Positions 1 to 5,168 of a stretch of DNA of 5,168 nt are shown piece by piece. Source of the stretch: Rickettsiaceae bacterium (GTDB lineage: Bacteria; Pseudomonadota; Alphaproteobacteria; Rickettsiales; Rickettsiaceae). Numbering within the stretch: position 1 is the first letter of the stretch; each line of letters begins with the position of its first letter. Location of the stretch: NCBI GenBank assembly GCA_021741085.1, contig JAIOYM010000076.1:1-5168 (forward strand). The letters run 5' to 3'. The translations under genes were made by a program, and so were the position numbers. Below the pieces are notes generated by a model. It was not told the DNA's origin and searched no databases. It saw only the letters and a list, made by a program, of their open reading frames with translations.

Positions 1-1
1 A

Positions 2-934
2 TTAAAGGCTCATTTACACGAAAATACCCTGCCTTGGAAAAATATCATGATAAGCGGTTGGTGTTTAGCAGAGGATAGAAGTAAGATGTCTAAATCTAAA
101 GGTAATGTTATTACGCCAGAGAAATTACTAGAAGAATACGGCGCAGATGTTATACGTTATTGGGCTTCGAATGCACGACTTGGAGCTGATACAACATTCT
201 CTCAAGACGTTATAAATAACGGCAAACGTTTGATAAATAAATTATGGAATTCTGCTAAATTCGTGGAATTACACATAGCTAATTTATCAGAAGATAATAT
301 TGATATACATGAATTATTAAAACAAAATATTATTTGCTGCAGCTCTGATAAAGCAATTATAGTTAAACTGTCTAACGTTAGAGATAAAGTTAATGACTAT
401 TTAGAGCAATATGAATATTCATTAGCCCGAGAAGCTATTGAACAATTTTTTTGGCAAGATTTTTGCGATAACTACATAGAAATTGTAAAAGCTCGCATAT
501 ACAATGAAGACAAAATTAATATGGATTGGCAAATAAGCGCTCAGCGTACTATAAAATTTTGCTTTGAAGTGATTTTAAAATTATTCGCTCCTTTTCTACC
601 TTATATTACTGAGGAACTTTACCAGAATCTCTTTGATGCAAAAAAATCTATACACTCAAGACATAATTGGCCTGGTTTTGCAATTAACAACACAAATAAA
701 GAAGATTTGTTGCATTATTCATATGTATTAAAAATACTTGATGAAGTGCGTAAGGCTAAATCTGCGCGGAATTTATCTATGAAATCTACTATCAATTCAC
801 TTGTAATAAATCATGATGAAAATTGGAGTATCGATATAATATACGATTTAACGAAGGTTGCTAATGCAAAGTCTGTAGAGTTTAAAAATGATGGTGCGTG
901 GGATAAAGAAAATTTAGTATCAATAGATTTTTAA
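2..934 (+). CDS. valS: Valyl-tRNA synthetase, C-terminal part (5' end outside window)
   Basis: Class I aminoacyl-tRNA synthetase that charges tRNA-Val in the cytoplasm; only about the last 310 codons are here. The frame is open from base 2 across the ATG at 47, so that ATG is internal and the gene begins left of the window. The class I KMSKS signature (ATP site) is at bases 83-97, followed by GNVITPEKLLEEYGADVIRYW, typical of ValRS. The remainder is the helical anticodon-binding domain, including the segment APFLPYITEELYQNLF and the HSRHNWP stretch. The protein stops soon after this domain and lacks the charged coiled-coil arm that ends usual bacterial ValRS. This fits the archaeal-type ValRS known from Rickettsia (family knowledge; the typing here is my inference). 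The stop codon lies 15 bases before the next gene, suggesting an operon. IleRS and LeuRS share the fold, but the text around KMSKS and the short C-terminus favour ValRS. Confidence 0.93.
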   Translation, partial: LKAHLHENTLPWKNIMISGWCLAEDRSKMSKSKGNVITPEKLLEEYGADVIRYWASNARLGADTTFSQDVINNGKRLINKLWNSAKFVELHIANLSEDNIDIHELLKQNIICCSSDKAIIVKLSNVRDKVNDYLEQYEYSLAREAIEQFFWQDFCDNYIEIVKARIYNEDKINMDWQISAQRTIKFCFEVILKLFAPFLPYITEELYQNLFDAKKSIHSRHNWPGFAINNTNKEDLLHYSYVLKILDEVRKAKSARNLSMKSTINSLVINHDENWSIDIIYDLTKVANAKSVEFKNDGAWDKENLVSIDF

Positions 935-949
935 CAACCTTAAAATATC

Positions 950-2500
950 ATGGTAAAAGATATCAAATTAAATAATTATCTACTTAACATCGCAGCTATA
1001 ATATTTTCTGTTATAGCTTTATGTTGTTTGTTAAAAGATTATACGTTAAGCCATGCATCAAATTTTTTTAATCTTGCTGATATAAAAATTTCTTGGGATT
1101 ATTGTTCCAGTTTTTTTTACACCCTACCTTTGCTTTCTATACCTGTGTTAATATTTTCTAAAGGCTATTTTGACGCTTTAGGATATAGTTTGTATAAAAA
1201 ATTAGTAATTTTTCTGAGTATTATTGCTTCAATAGCTAGCTTTTACTTAGTAATATTCTCAGCAAACTTATTCACCTTATTCATAGGCTACGAGCTTCTA
1301 ACAATTTGTACAATTCCACTTATTATAACCAAATATTCAAAAGAAGAAAAAGTTGCATTACGCCATTACCTAATAATCTTAATAGCTACTTCTACAACGC
1401 TGTTTTTGCCTGCTTTGCTAATATTACAAAACATTTTAGGCAATACTGATTTTGCAGAAGGCGGAGTATTGCTTGATAAAATTTCTAACAATGATGCGAT
1501 CATATTACTATTATTATTTTTCTTTGGTGTAGCTAAAGCCGCTATTTATCCTTTTCACAACTGGATGCTGCATGCTATGATTGCACCTCATCCTATTAGC
1601 GCTATTATACATGGTGTTATTGTAGTGAAAGCAGGTGTGATATCATTGCTAAAGATAATATTATATATATTCGGACGAAATTATATAACTTATTTGATTC
1701 ATTTTAATGTCTGGCTTCTATTTATTCCGGCATTTGGAGCAGTATACTCTGGTATTAAAGCCTTGGGTCAGAATGAAATTAAAAAAATTCTTGCTTACTC
1801 TACCATTAGTCAATTAAATTTTATAATTTTGTTAGCGCTAACAGTTAAGGATATAAATATAGTTAATGAATTAATTTTAAGTCACGCTATTTTAAAAGTT
1901 ACTTTGTTTCTTACTGCTGGATATTTCTATATCAAACATAAAGCTACTACTTTAAAAGATATTAGCGGAGTTATTAAACAGTCCTATTTAACCTCAGTAA
2001 TATTCATAGTGGTAAGTTTTTCAATGATGGGCCTTCCTCTACTTAGTGGTGGTATAGTAAAGGCGCAAATTGTTAGTAATACGCTTGAATTGGAAATATC
2101 AAGCTTGATATTCTGCTGTTCAATATTAACAAGCAGCTATTTACTAAAAATATTATTTCATATGATTTTTTTACCCGCATCAAAAACTCATGTGATAAAT
2201 AGAAAATTACATCTTGTTACTATGAGACTAAGCTTATTAATTTGTGTGTCCGCAGAATTTTTTCTTATACTCCACATGACCACTAATAATTCGATAGCTG
2301 CTTATAAAAAATTTGCTATTCAGCTAACATTAGCTTCAATAGTTACCTTATTATCCTATATAATAAAATTAGAGAATTGGATAAATAATAAGTCGTTTTT
2401 AAATGTAAGAATGAATTGGCTTATAACAAAAGTGGAAATATCCCAATCTCTACAAACTATTATCTTGTTTATCTCGCTAATAATATTTATGAACATATAA
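950..2500 (+). CDS. Proton-conducting antiporter-like membrane subunit (MrpD / NuoL-M-N family)
   Basis: A 516-residue, very hydrophobic protein of the family shared by Mrp Na+/H+ antiporters and the proton-pumping subunits of complex I; it would sit in the inner membrane and move H+ or exchange cations for H+. Key family residues are visible: Glu115 in GYELLT (TM5 glutamate), Lys196 and His203 in KAAIYPFHNWM (TM7), Lys227 in VVKAGV (TM8), Lys279 in KKILAYSTISQ, His312/Lys316 in SHAILKVTLF, and Lys371 in GLPLLSGGIVKAQ (TM12). The TM12 lysine resembles NuoL, NuoN and MrpD rather than NuoM, which has Glu there. With all charged positions kept, it is probably functional. No other nuo or mrp gene is adjacent, so its partners must lie elsewhere. 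The ATG is the first start after an in-frame stop at 941-943; no good Shine-Dalgarno is seen. The exact subunit (MrpD, NuoN or an orphan paralogue) cannot be settled here, so no symbol is given. Confidence 0.88.
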   Translation: MVKDIKLNNYLLNIAAIIFSVIALCCLLKDYTLSHASNFFNLADIKISWDYCSSFFYTLPLLSIPVLIFSKGYFDALGYSLYKKLVIFLSIIASIASFYLVIFSANLFTLFIGYELLTICTIPLIITKYSKEEKVALRHYLIILIATSTTLFLPALLILQNILGNTDFAEGGVLLDKISNNDAIILLLLFFFGVAKAAIYPFHNWMLHAMIAPHPISAIIHGVIVVKAGVISLLKIILYIFGRNYITYLIHFNVWLLFIPAFGAVYSGIKALGQNEIKKILAYSTISQLNFIILLALTVKDINIVNELILSHAILKVTLFLTAGYFYIKHKATTLKDISGVIKQSYLTSVIFIVVSFSMMGLPLLSGGIVKAQIVSNTLELEISSLIFCCSILTSSYLLKILFHMIFLPASKTHVINRKLHLVTMRLSLLICVSAEFFLILHMTTNNSIAAYKKFAIQLTLASIVTLLSYIIKLENWINNKSFLNVRMNWLITKVEISQSLQTIILFISLIIFMNI

Positions 2501-2514
2501 TTATTTAACTTATT

Positions 2515-2892
2515 ATGCATATAAATGGCGCTGAATTGCGAAAAATGCGTGAAGATAAGGGTATTACACTGCATGATGCCGCTAAAACTATTTATCTAAA
2601 AAGCAAATATTTACATGAGCTAGAAAATGACAATCTTGAGGCTTATTTACCTGAAGTGTATGTTATTGGTTACAAACGTTCCTACATAGAATTTTTAGAT
2701 TGCACTCAAGATATTAATGTAGCTACAAATCCCCCTATGAAAGACGCTAAGCTTGAAAATGAAATGAGGCCAATCACAACGAATAAAAGCCTGGAAAGAC
2801 TTTTCTTACTGCTATTATCTCTTCTAGGAATCTTTGTATCTTCACTTTTATACCAATTTTTAGTTATTTATAAAAATTTTGATGGGGGATAA
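2515..2892 (+). CDS. RodZ-like HTH membrane protein, minimal form
   Basis: A 125-residue protein. Residues about 3-62 form the RodZ-type helix-turn-helix (HTH_25): AELRKMREDKGITLHDAA, then YLKSKYLHELENDN, then the LPEVYVIGYKRSYIEFL motif. In RodZ this cytoplasmic domain binds the actin-like protein MreB through two aromatic residues in the last helix; Tyr53 and Tyr57 occupy the equivalent spacing here (inference). A charged linker (about 63-94) leads to one membrane span at about 96-117, and only about 8 residues follow. Usual RodZ proteins are about 250-340 residues with a beta-rich periplasmic domain, which is absent here. The stop codon is clean and nothing suggests a frameshift, so this looks like a natural short form. 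The ATG is the first start after the in-frame stop at 2506-2508 and lies 14 bases behind the antiporter gene, probably in the same operon. It could instead be a membrane-tethered regulator of unknown target. Confidence 0.8.
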   Translation: MHINGAELRKMREDKGITLHDAAKTIYLKSKYLHELENDNLEAYLPEVYVIGYKRSYIEFLDCTQDINVATNPPMKDAKLENEMRPITTNKSLERLFLLLLSLLGIFVSSLLYQFLVIYKNFDGG

Positions 2893-2893
2893 T

Positions 2894-3388
2894 TTAAATC
2901 GTTTTAACCATTCTATTCTGAAGTAAAAAATTATCAAATATTATTATTATTGTTCCTATAGTTATAAAACTATCTGCCATGTTGAATATCGGAAAATCAT
3001 AATCATGATAGTGCAATCTAATAAAATCAAACACGCCGCCATAAGTAATTCTATCTATTATATTACCCAATGCTCCGCCTATAATCATGTTGTAACCAAT
3101 TGTTTCTAACTTGGATTCACTTTTTAACAATAAAAATATTAAATAAATTACTATACAGCTATTGATTAATAAGAATACATTGTTACTATATTGATAGTAA
3201 TTTGAAAACATACCAAAACTTATACCGTAATTCCAGCTATAAACTATATCCATCAAAGGTATTACTGTAATTTTCCAACCAGGAACCGTTTTCAAATAGT
3301 TAATGAAAAAAAATTTTGAGCTTTGATCTAGGAAAATAATCAAAACTATTATGCTTAAAGTGAGAATGTTGTTTATTTTTCGGTTCAT
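2894..3388 (-). CDS. lspA: Lipoprotein signal peptidase (signal peptidase II)
   Basis: Inner-membrane aspartic protease that removes the signal peptide of prolipoproteins just before the lipid-modified cysteine. The 164-residue length is normal. Conserved landmarks are all present: Asp21 and Lys25 in LDQSSK, Asn53 in WNYGISFG, Asn109, Asp112 and Arg113 in GGALGNIIDR, Asp121 in VFDFI, and Asn136 and Asp139 in FNMADS. By alignment with characterised LspA, Asp121 and Asp139 are the catalytic pair. Four membrane spans are visible at roughly residues 7-25, 69-88, 97-114 and 138-156. The ATG at 3388-3386 is the first start after an in-frame stop 18 bases upstream. The gene faces the valS cluster, with its stop one base from that of the RodZ-like gene. 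A TATAAT box on this strand (3423-3418) is well placed about 30 bases upstream of the start. It appears intact and functional. Confidence 0.97.
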   Translation of the reverse strand: MNRKINNILTLSIIVLIIFLDQSSKFFFINYLKTVPGWKITVIPLMDIVYSWNYGISFGMFSNYYQYSNNVFLLINSCIVIYLIFLLLKSESKLETIGYNMIIGGALGNIIDRITYGGVFDFIRLHYHDYDFPIFNMADSFITIGTIIIIFDNFLLQNRMVKTI

Positions 3389-3417
3389 ATTGTGTATAAA
3401 TAACTATAGTTGGCTTT

Positions 3418-3423
3418 ATTATA
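3418..3423 (-). promoter_or_regulatory. Candidate -10 box for lspA
   Basis: Read on the minus strand this is a perfect TATAAT, 29 bases between it and the lspA ATG, which would give a short leader of about 20-25 bases. No good -35 hexamer lies at the usual 16-18 base distance; TTGCTA on this strand (3440-3435) is only 11 bases away. In DNA this AT-rich such hexamers arise by chance, so this is a suggestion only. Confidence 0.35.
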
Positions 3424-3446
3424 AAAAATATCTTTAGCAAGACTCG

Positions 3447-3452
3447 TATAAT
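3447..3452 (+). promoter_or_regulatory. Candidate -10 box for the tRNA-Leu / BamD-like unit
   Basis: A perfect TATAAT that would start transcription near 3459, giving a leader of about 60 bases before tRNA-Leu for 5' trimming. No clear -35 is seen. A weaker -10-like box, TATAGC at 3503-3508, is closer to the tRNA and would start transcription almost at its 5' end; a TTGTAC at 3466-3471 could act as a -35 only with an awkward spacing. Which one is used cannot be decided from sequence. Confidence 0.3.
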
Positions 3453-3518
3453 CGAATAAATTATTTTGTACAAATAATTATCCTGCTAAATTTTAAAATA
3501 AGTATAGCATAAATAAAA

Positions 3519-3605
3519 GCCTCCGTGGTGAAATTGGTAGACGCGATAGACTCAAAATCTATTACTCGCAAGGGTATGCTGGTTCAAGTCCGGCCGGAGG
3601 CACCA
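3519..3605 (+). tRNA. tRNA-Leu (anticodon CAA)
   Basis: Class II tRNA that reads UUG leucine codons. The acceptor arms GCCTCCG (3519-3525) and CGGAGGC (3595-3601) pair perfectly, with discriminator A at 3602 and an encoded CCA at 3603-3605. The D-arm has the usual AAATTGGTAGA loop. The anticodon stem pairs 3546-3550 with 3558-3562 around loop CTCAAAA, placing the anticodon CAA at 3553-3555. The long variable arm (3563-3577) folds TACTC with GGGTA over a GCAA loop, as expected for Leu or Ser; the acceptor A73 and CAA anticodon identify Leu. The T-arm is GCTGG/CCGGC (3578-3582, 3590-3594) around TTCAAGT. All parts are intact. There is no terminator between it and the BamD-like gene 29 bases on. 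Confidence 0.97.
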
Positions 3606-3627
3606 AATTTATTATTCATTATAAATT
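3606..3627 (+). other. A/T-only inverted repeat between tRNA-Leu and the BamD-like gene
   Basis: AATTTAT at 3606-3612 is the inverse complement of ATAAATT at 3621-3627, with an 8-base loop. The stem contains no G or C, and no T-run follows, so it is not a convincing terminator. It may be chance in AT-rich DNA, or a weak structure near where RNases would separate the tRNA from the mRNA. Confidence 0.25.
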
Positions 3628-3634
3628 AAAGTTC

Positions 3635-4936
3635 ATGTCGATTAGAAATTTATTATCTGTATTTGCTTTTATCACCTTGATTTTTTCAAGTCATTTTATC
3701 CATGCAAAGAGTGCTTATGACTATAAAGAAAATTTAGATTTTTTTCGTGCTCAAAAACTCATGGAAGAACAAAAGTTTTCTGATGCCAACAAAATTTTTG
3801 GTCAAATAGTTGCAAATTATCAAGATTCTTCAATAGTTCCTTATGCCAAAATTCTGCAAGCATATTGTCAATATAATTTGGGTAAGTATAAGTTTGCATT
3901 AGAATTTTTACAAGATTTTATTGAAACTTATCCAAAAAATCCGAATTTAGAGTATGCGCATTATTTAAAGATGCTCAGTCATGTTTATTATATGACCGAC
4001 TCTTCTAGCTTAGCTGCATATTTTTCACGTTCAGAACAAGTGGAACAAGCAATAGAATTAGCCGAAGATTTCTTGTTTGAATTTCCAAATAGTATATATT
4101 ATTCTGAAATGAAGGATAAACTAGACTTTATTAATGATTACGCTTTAAAGCATAAATTAAATGACAAGGCTACAATTGTTTCTCCCGAAGAGTCATTTCT
4201 TAAAGGACAAAAAGCTCTTAATCGTAAAATCAAACAAGTACGTGGTAAATATAGAAAGGTTGGGCCTGATTACGCAACCGCAGCCAAAGAATTTGATAAA
4301 ATTTATCTTGAACATCCAGGTTCATCTATAACTAAATATGCTGAAATCATGCAGGCATATTCTTTATATATGGATGGTAAATATCTTGATGCTATAGATG
4401 TACTAGATACCTTTATTGAATTGCATCCTTCCGACGAAAATCTTGAATATGCTTATTACTTAAAAATACTAGCCCACATTAATGAAACAGATGATATAGA
4501 GCTAGGGCAAGATCACAGTAAAGAAGCTGTAAATGCAATTTCCGCTTTGTTAGAAAATTTTCCAAATACAAAATATGCTAAAACGGCTAAAGAAAAACTG
4601 GCACTTGCAAGAAATTATTTAGCAGGAAACTCAGTGATAGTAGGAAATTTTTATACTAAACAATCTAATCCTATAGCGGCATTACGCAGATACGATGAAG
4701 TAATAAGTACATATAATGATAGTATTTATTACACTGAGGCTTTGTATAGAAGTTTTATTTGCTATAAAATGTTAGGCTTAAACCAAGAGGCTGAAAGATT
4801 GGAAAATTTATTAAAAACCAAATACAAAGAGAATTATTGGACTCAAATACTTAGCTATCAATTTCCACATAAAGAAAAAGCGCTAAAGCCAAAAGATTTA
4901 AAAAATTCCAAACAGATATCTAGCGTAAAAAAATAA
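3635..4936 (+). CDS. bamD: BamD-family outer-membrane assembly TPR protein, enlarged, no lipobox
   Basis: BamD (ComL/YfiO) is the essential TPR lipoprotein partner of BamA in inserting beta-barrel proteins into the outer membrane. Residues about 207-405 read as a complete BamD unit: YAEIMQAYSLYMDGKY, DTFIELHP, NLEYAYYLK, then LLENFPNTKYAKTA, LAGNSVIVGNFY, AALRRYDEVISTY and EALYRSFICYKMLGL. Residues about 36-165 form a second copy of the N-terminal half (residues 70-122 match 235-287 at 27 of 53 positions), making the protein 433 residues against the usual 240-290. Residues 1-24 are a signal peptide with probable cleavage after IHA (signal peptidase I type); no cysteine is near, whereas BamD normally has a lipobox Cys. 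The C-terminal tail (about 411-433) is lysine-rich. The gene starts 29 bases behind tRNA-Leu with only a weak Shine-Dalgarno, and may share its transcript. It may be the true BamD or a periplasmic paralogue. Confidence 0.82.
   Translation: MSIRNLLSVFAFITLIFSSHFIHAKSAYDYKENLDFFRAQKLMEEQKFSDANKIFGQIVANYQDSSIVPYAKILQAYCQYNLGKYKFALEFLQDFIETYPKNPNLEYAHYLKMLSHVYYMTDSSSLAAYFSRSEQVEQAIELAEDFLFEFPNSIYYSEMKDKLDFINDYALKHKLNDKATIVSPEESFLKGQKALNRKIKQVRGKYRKVGPDYATAAKEFDKIYLEHPGSSITKYAEIMQAYSLYMDGKYLDAIDVLDTFIELHPSDENLEYAYYLKILAHINETDDIELGQDHSKEAVNAISALLENFPNTKYAKTAKEKLALARNYLAGNSVIVGNFYTKQSNPIAALRRYDEVISTYNDSIYYTEALYRSFICYKMLGLNQEAERLENLLKTKYKENYWTQILSYQFPHKEKALKPKDLKNSKQISSVKK
3842..4000 (+). repeat. Internal duplication, copy 1 (BamD TPR half)
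   Basis: Encodes residues 70-122 of the BamD-like protein, starting YAKILQAY and running through LEYAHYLKMLSH. It aligns without gaps to copy 2 at 4337-4495 (27 of 53 residues identical). Similarity continues on both sides: upstream through the DANKIFGQIVANYQDS helix pair and downstream to FEFPNSIYY. The bases are also visibly similar at the start of the two copies. Confidence 0.85.
4337..4495 (+). repeat. Internal duplication, copy 2 (BamD TPR half)
   Basis: Encodes residues 235-287, starting YAEIMQAY and running through LEYAYYLKILAH. It is the partner of copy 1 at 3842-4000, offset by 165 codons. This copy is followed by the C-terminal TPRs of BamD and so is the one in the normal family context; copy 1 is the extra one. 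Confidence 0.85.
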
Positions 4937-4997
4937 TTTATAACAATACAAAATAGCCATAGAAGCATATAAAGATCAGTTAAGGAGTTGTGTTATA

Positions 4998-5024
4998 ACG
5001 CTCTTTGCTTATGGCAAAGGGCGT
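4998..5024 (+). other. Strong 11-bp hairpin
   Basis: ACGCTCTTTGC (4998-5008) pairs with GCAAAGGGCGT (5014-5024) over a TTATG loop: eleven pairs, one a G-U. It is markedly more GC-rich than its surroundings. No T-run follows on either strand, so it is not an intrinsic terminator by itself. Confidence 0.6.
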
Positions 5025-5042
5025 AATGAATCACATTACCGC
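5021..5042 (+). other. Second hairpin, competing with the first
   Basis: GCGTAATG (5021-5028) pairs with CATTA-CGC (5034-5042, with C5039 bulged) over loop AATCA; alternatively GTAATG/CATTAC pairs perfectly at 5023-5028/5034-5039. Its left arm uses bases 5021-5024 (or 5023-5024), which also belong to the right arm of the hairpin at 4998-5024, so the two cannot fully form together. Confidence 0.45.
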
Positions 5043-5078
5043 TAGGGGATGTTGCTTCTTTTTGTATTTGTATATAAG

Positions 5079-5128
5079 GAGTCATTTATCCTGGATTGCC
5101 ACGCTCTTAGCAGAGCAGGCTCATTGAG
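5079..5128. repeat. Fragment resembling a dispersed palindromic repeat
   Basis: The stretch GTCATTTATCCTGGATTGCC (5081-5100) followed by ACGCTC resembles the left half of the GTCATT...CTGGATTGCCACGC... palindromic repeats scattered in Rickettsiales and some other intracellular bacterial genomes (recalled knowledge, not searched). A small inverted repeat GCTCT/AGAGC lies at 5103-5116. No matching right half is seen before the window ends, so it is either degenerate, truncated or continues outside. Confidence 0.4.
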
Positions 5129-5168
5129 TATTCTATTATTATGGTTTACCCTGAGTTAACTATTATTG

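Larger units (their letters stand above)
4961..5063 (+). other. Structured non-coding segment after the BamD-like gene (possible small RNA or 3' UTR structure)
   Basis: AGAAGCA at 4961-4967 is the exact inverse complement of TGCTTCT at 5053-5059, and the right arm runs directly into T-rich sequence (TTTTTG up to 5064). This long-range 7-bp stem encloses the strong hairpin at 4998-5024 and a second hairpin at 5021-5042. A closed multi-branched fold ending in a T-run could be the end of the BamD-like transcript or a free small RNA of about 100 bases. No known RNA family (4.5S, 6S, tmRNA, RNase P) is recognised. The structure is deduced by eye only. Confidence 0.35.

Noticed and set aside
47..934. 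ATG at 47 as the start of a separate short gene
   Set aside because: The frame continues upstream to the window edge with ValRS-like sequence and the KMSKS motif follows just after, so this is an internal methionine.
2356..2574. 72-codon open frame on the minus strand
   Set aside because: It overlaps the 3' end of the antiporter gene and the start of the RodZ-like gene, both with clear family signatures; its translation shows no recognisable domain. It is an antisense shadow in AT-rich DNA.
3501..3510. Extended -10-like TGCTATACT on the minus strand as an lspA promoter
   Set aside because: Its -35 would lie inside the tRNA gene, and it is more than 110 bases from lspA; the TATAAT at 3423-3418 is better placed.
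4998..5024. Hairpin as an intrinsic terminator of the BamD-like gene
   Set aside because: The stem is strong, but no T-run follows it on either strand; the only T-rich stretch is about 35 bases further on, after the long-range stem.
4988..5026. Twelve-codon TTG-start frame after AAGGAG, as a possible leader peptide
   Set aside because: The Shine-Dalgarno abuts the start codon with no spacer, and there is no downstream gene in the window for it to control.
5049..5159. Small plus-strand frame of 36 codons beginning ATG TTG CTT, hydrophobic
   Set aside because: It has no properly spaced ribosome binding site, overlaps the T-run and the repeat-like fragment, and translated repeats of this kind commonly give such spurious peptides.

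Overview
This AT-rich window (roughly 30% GC by eye) looks like a piece of the chromosome of an obligate intracellular alphaproteobacterium of the order Rickettsiales, most likely the family Rickettsiaceae. The evidence is the base composition, the codon use, a valyl-tRNA synthetase that ends without the bacterial C-terminal coiled coil (as the rickettsial, archaeal-type enzyme does), an orphan Mrp/Nuo-type antiporter subunit, and a repeat-like fragment at the right edge resembling the palindromic repeats scattered in such genomes. I cannot name the genus from sequence alone.

Layout: (1) 2-934, the 3' part of valS, cut by the window edge. (2) 950-2500, a polytopic membrane protein of the proton-conducting MrpD/NuoL/M/N family. 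(3) 2515-2892, a short RodZ-like protein with a cytoplasmic HTH, one membrane span and almost no periplasmic part. These three run on the plus strand with gaps of 14-15 bases and probably form one operon. (4) lspA (signal peptidase II) lies on the minus strand, 3388 to 2894; its stop codon is one base from the stop of the RodZ-like gene. (5) 3389-3518 is a divergent intergenic region holding candidate -10 boxes for both directions. (6) 3519-3605 is tRNA-Leu(CAA) with an encoded CCA. (7) Starting 29 bases later, 3635-4936 encodes a BamD-family TPR protein. (8) 4937-5168 has no convincing gene; it holds a strong hairpin, a competing second hairpin, an enclosing long-range stem followed by a T-run, and a repeat-like fragment.

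Most of the window is core housekeeping: translation (valS, tRNA-Leu), envelope biogenesis (lspA, BamD-like, RodZ-like) and ion/proton transport. The most unusual item is the BamD-like protein. It is about 433 residues rather than about 250, carries a second copy of the N-terminal TPR half in front of a complete BamD-like unit, and has a signal peptide with no lipobox cysteine. The second most interesting item is the structured non-coding tail after it. I found no defence system, CRISPR array, insertion sequence or phage gene.
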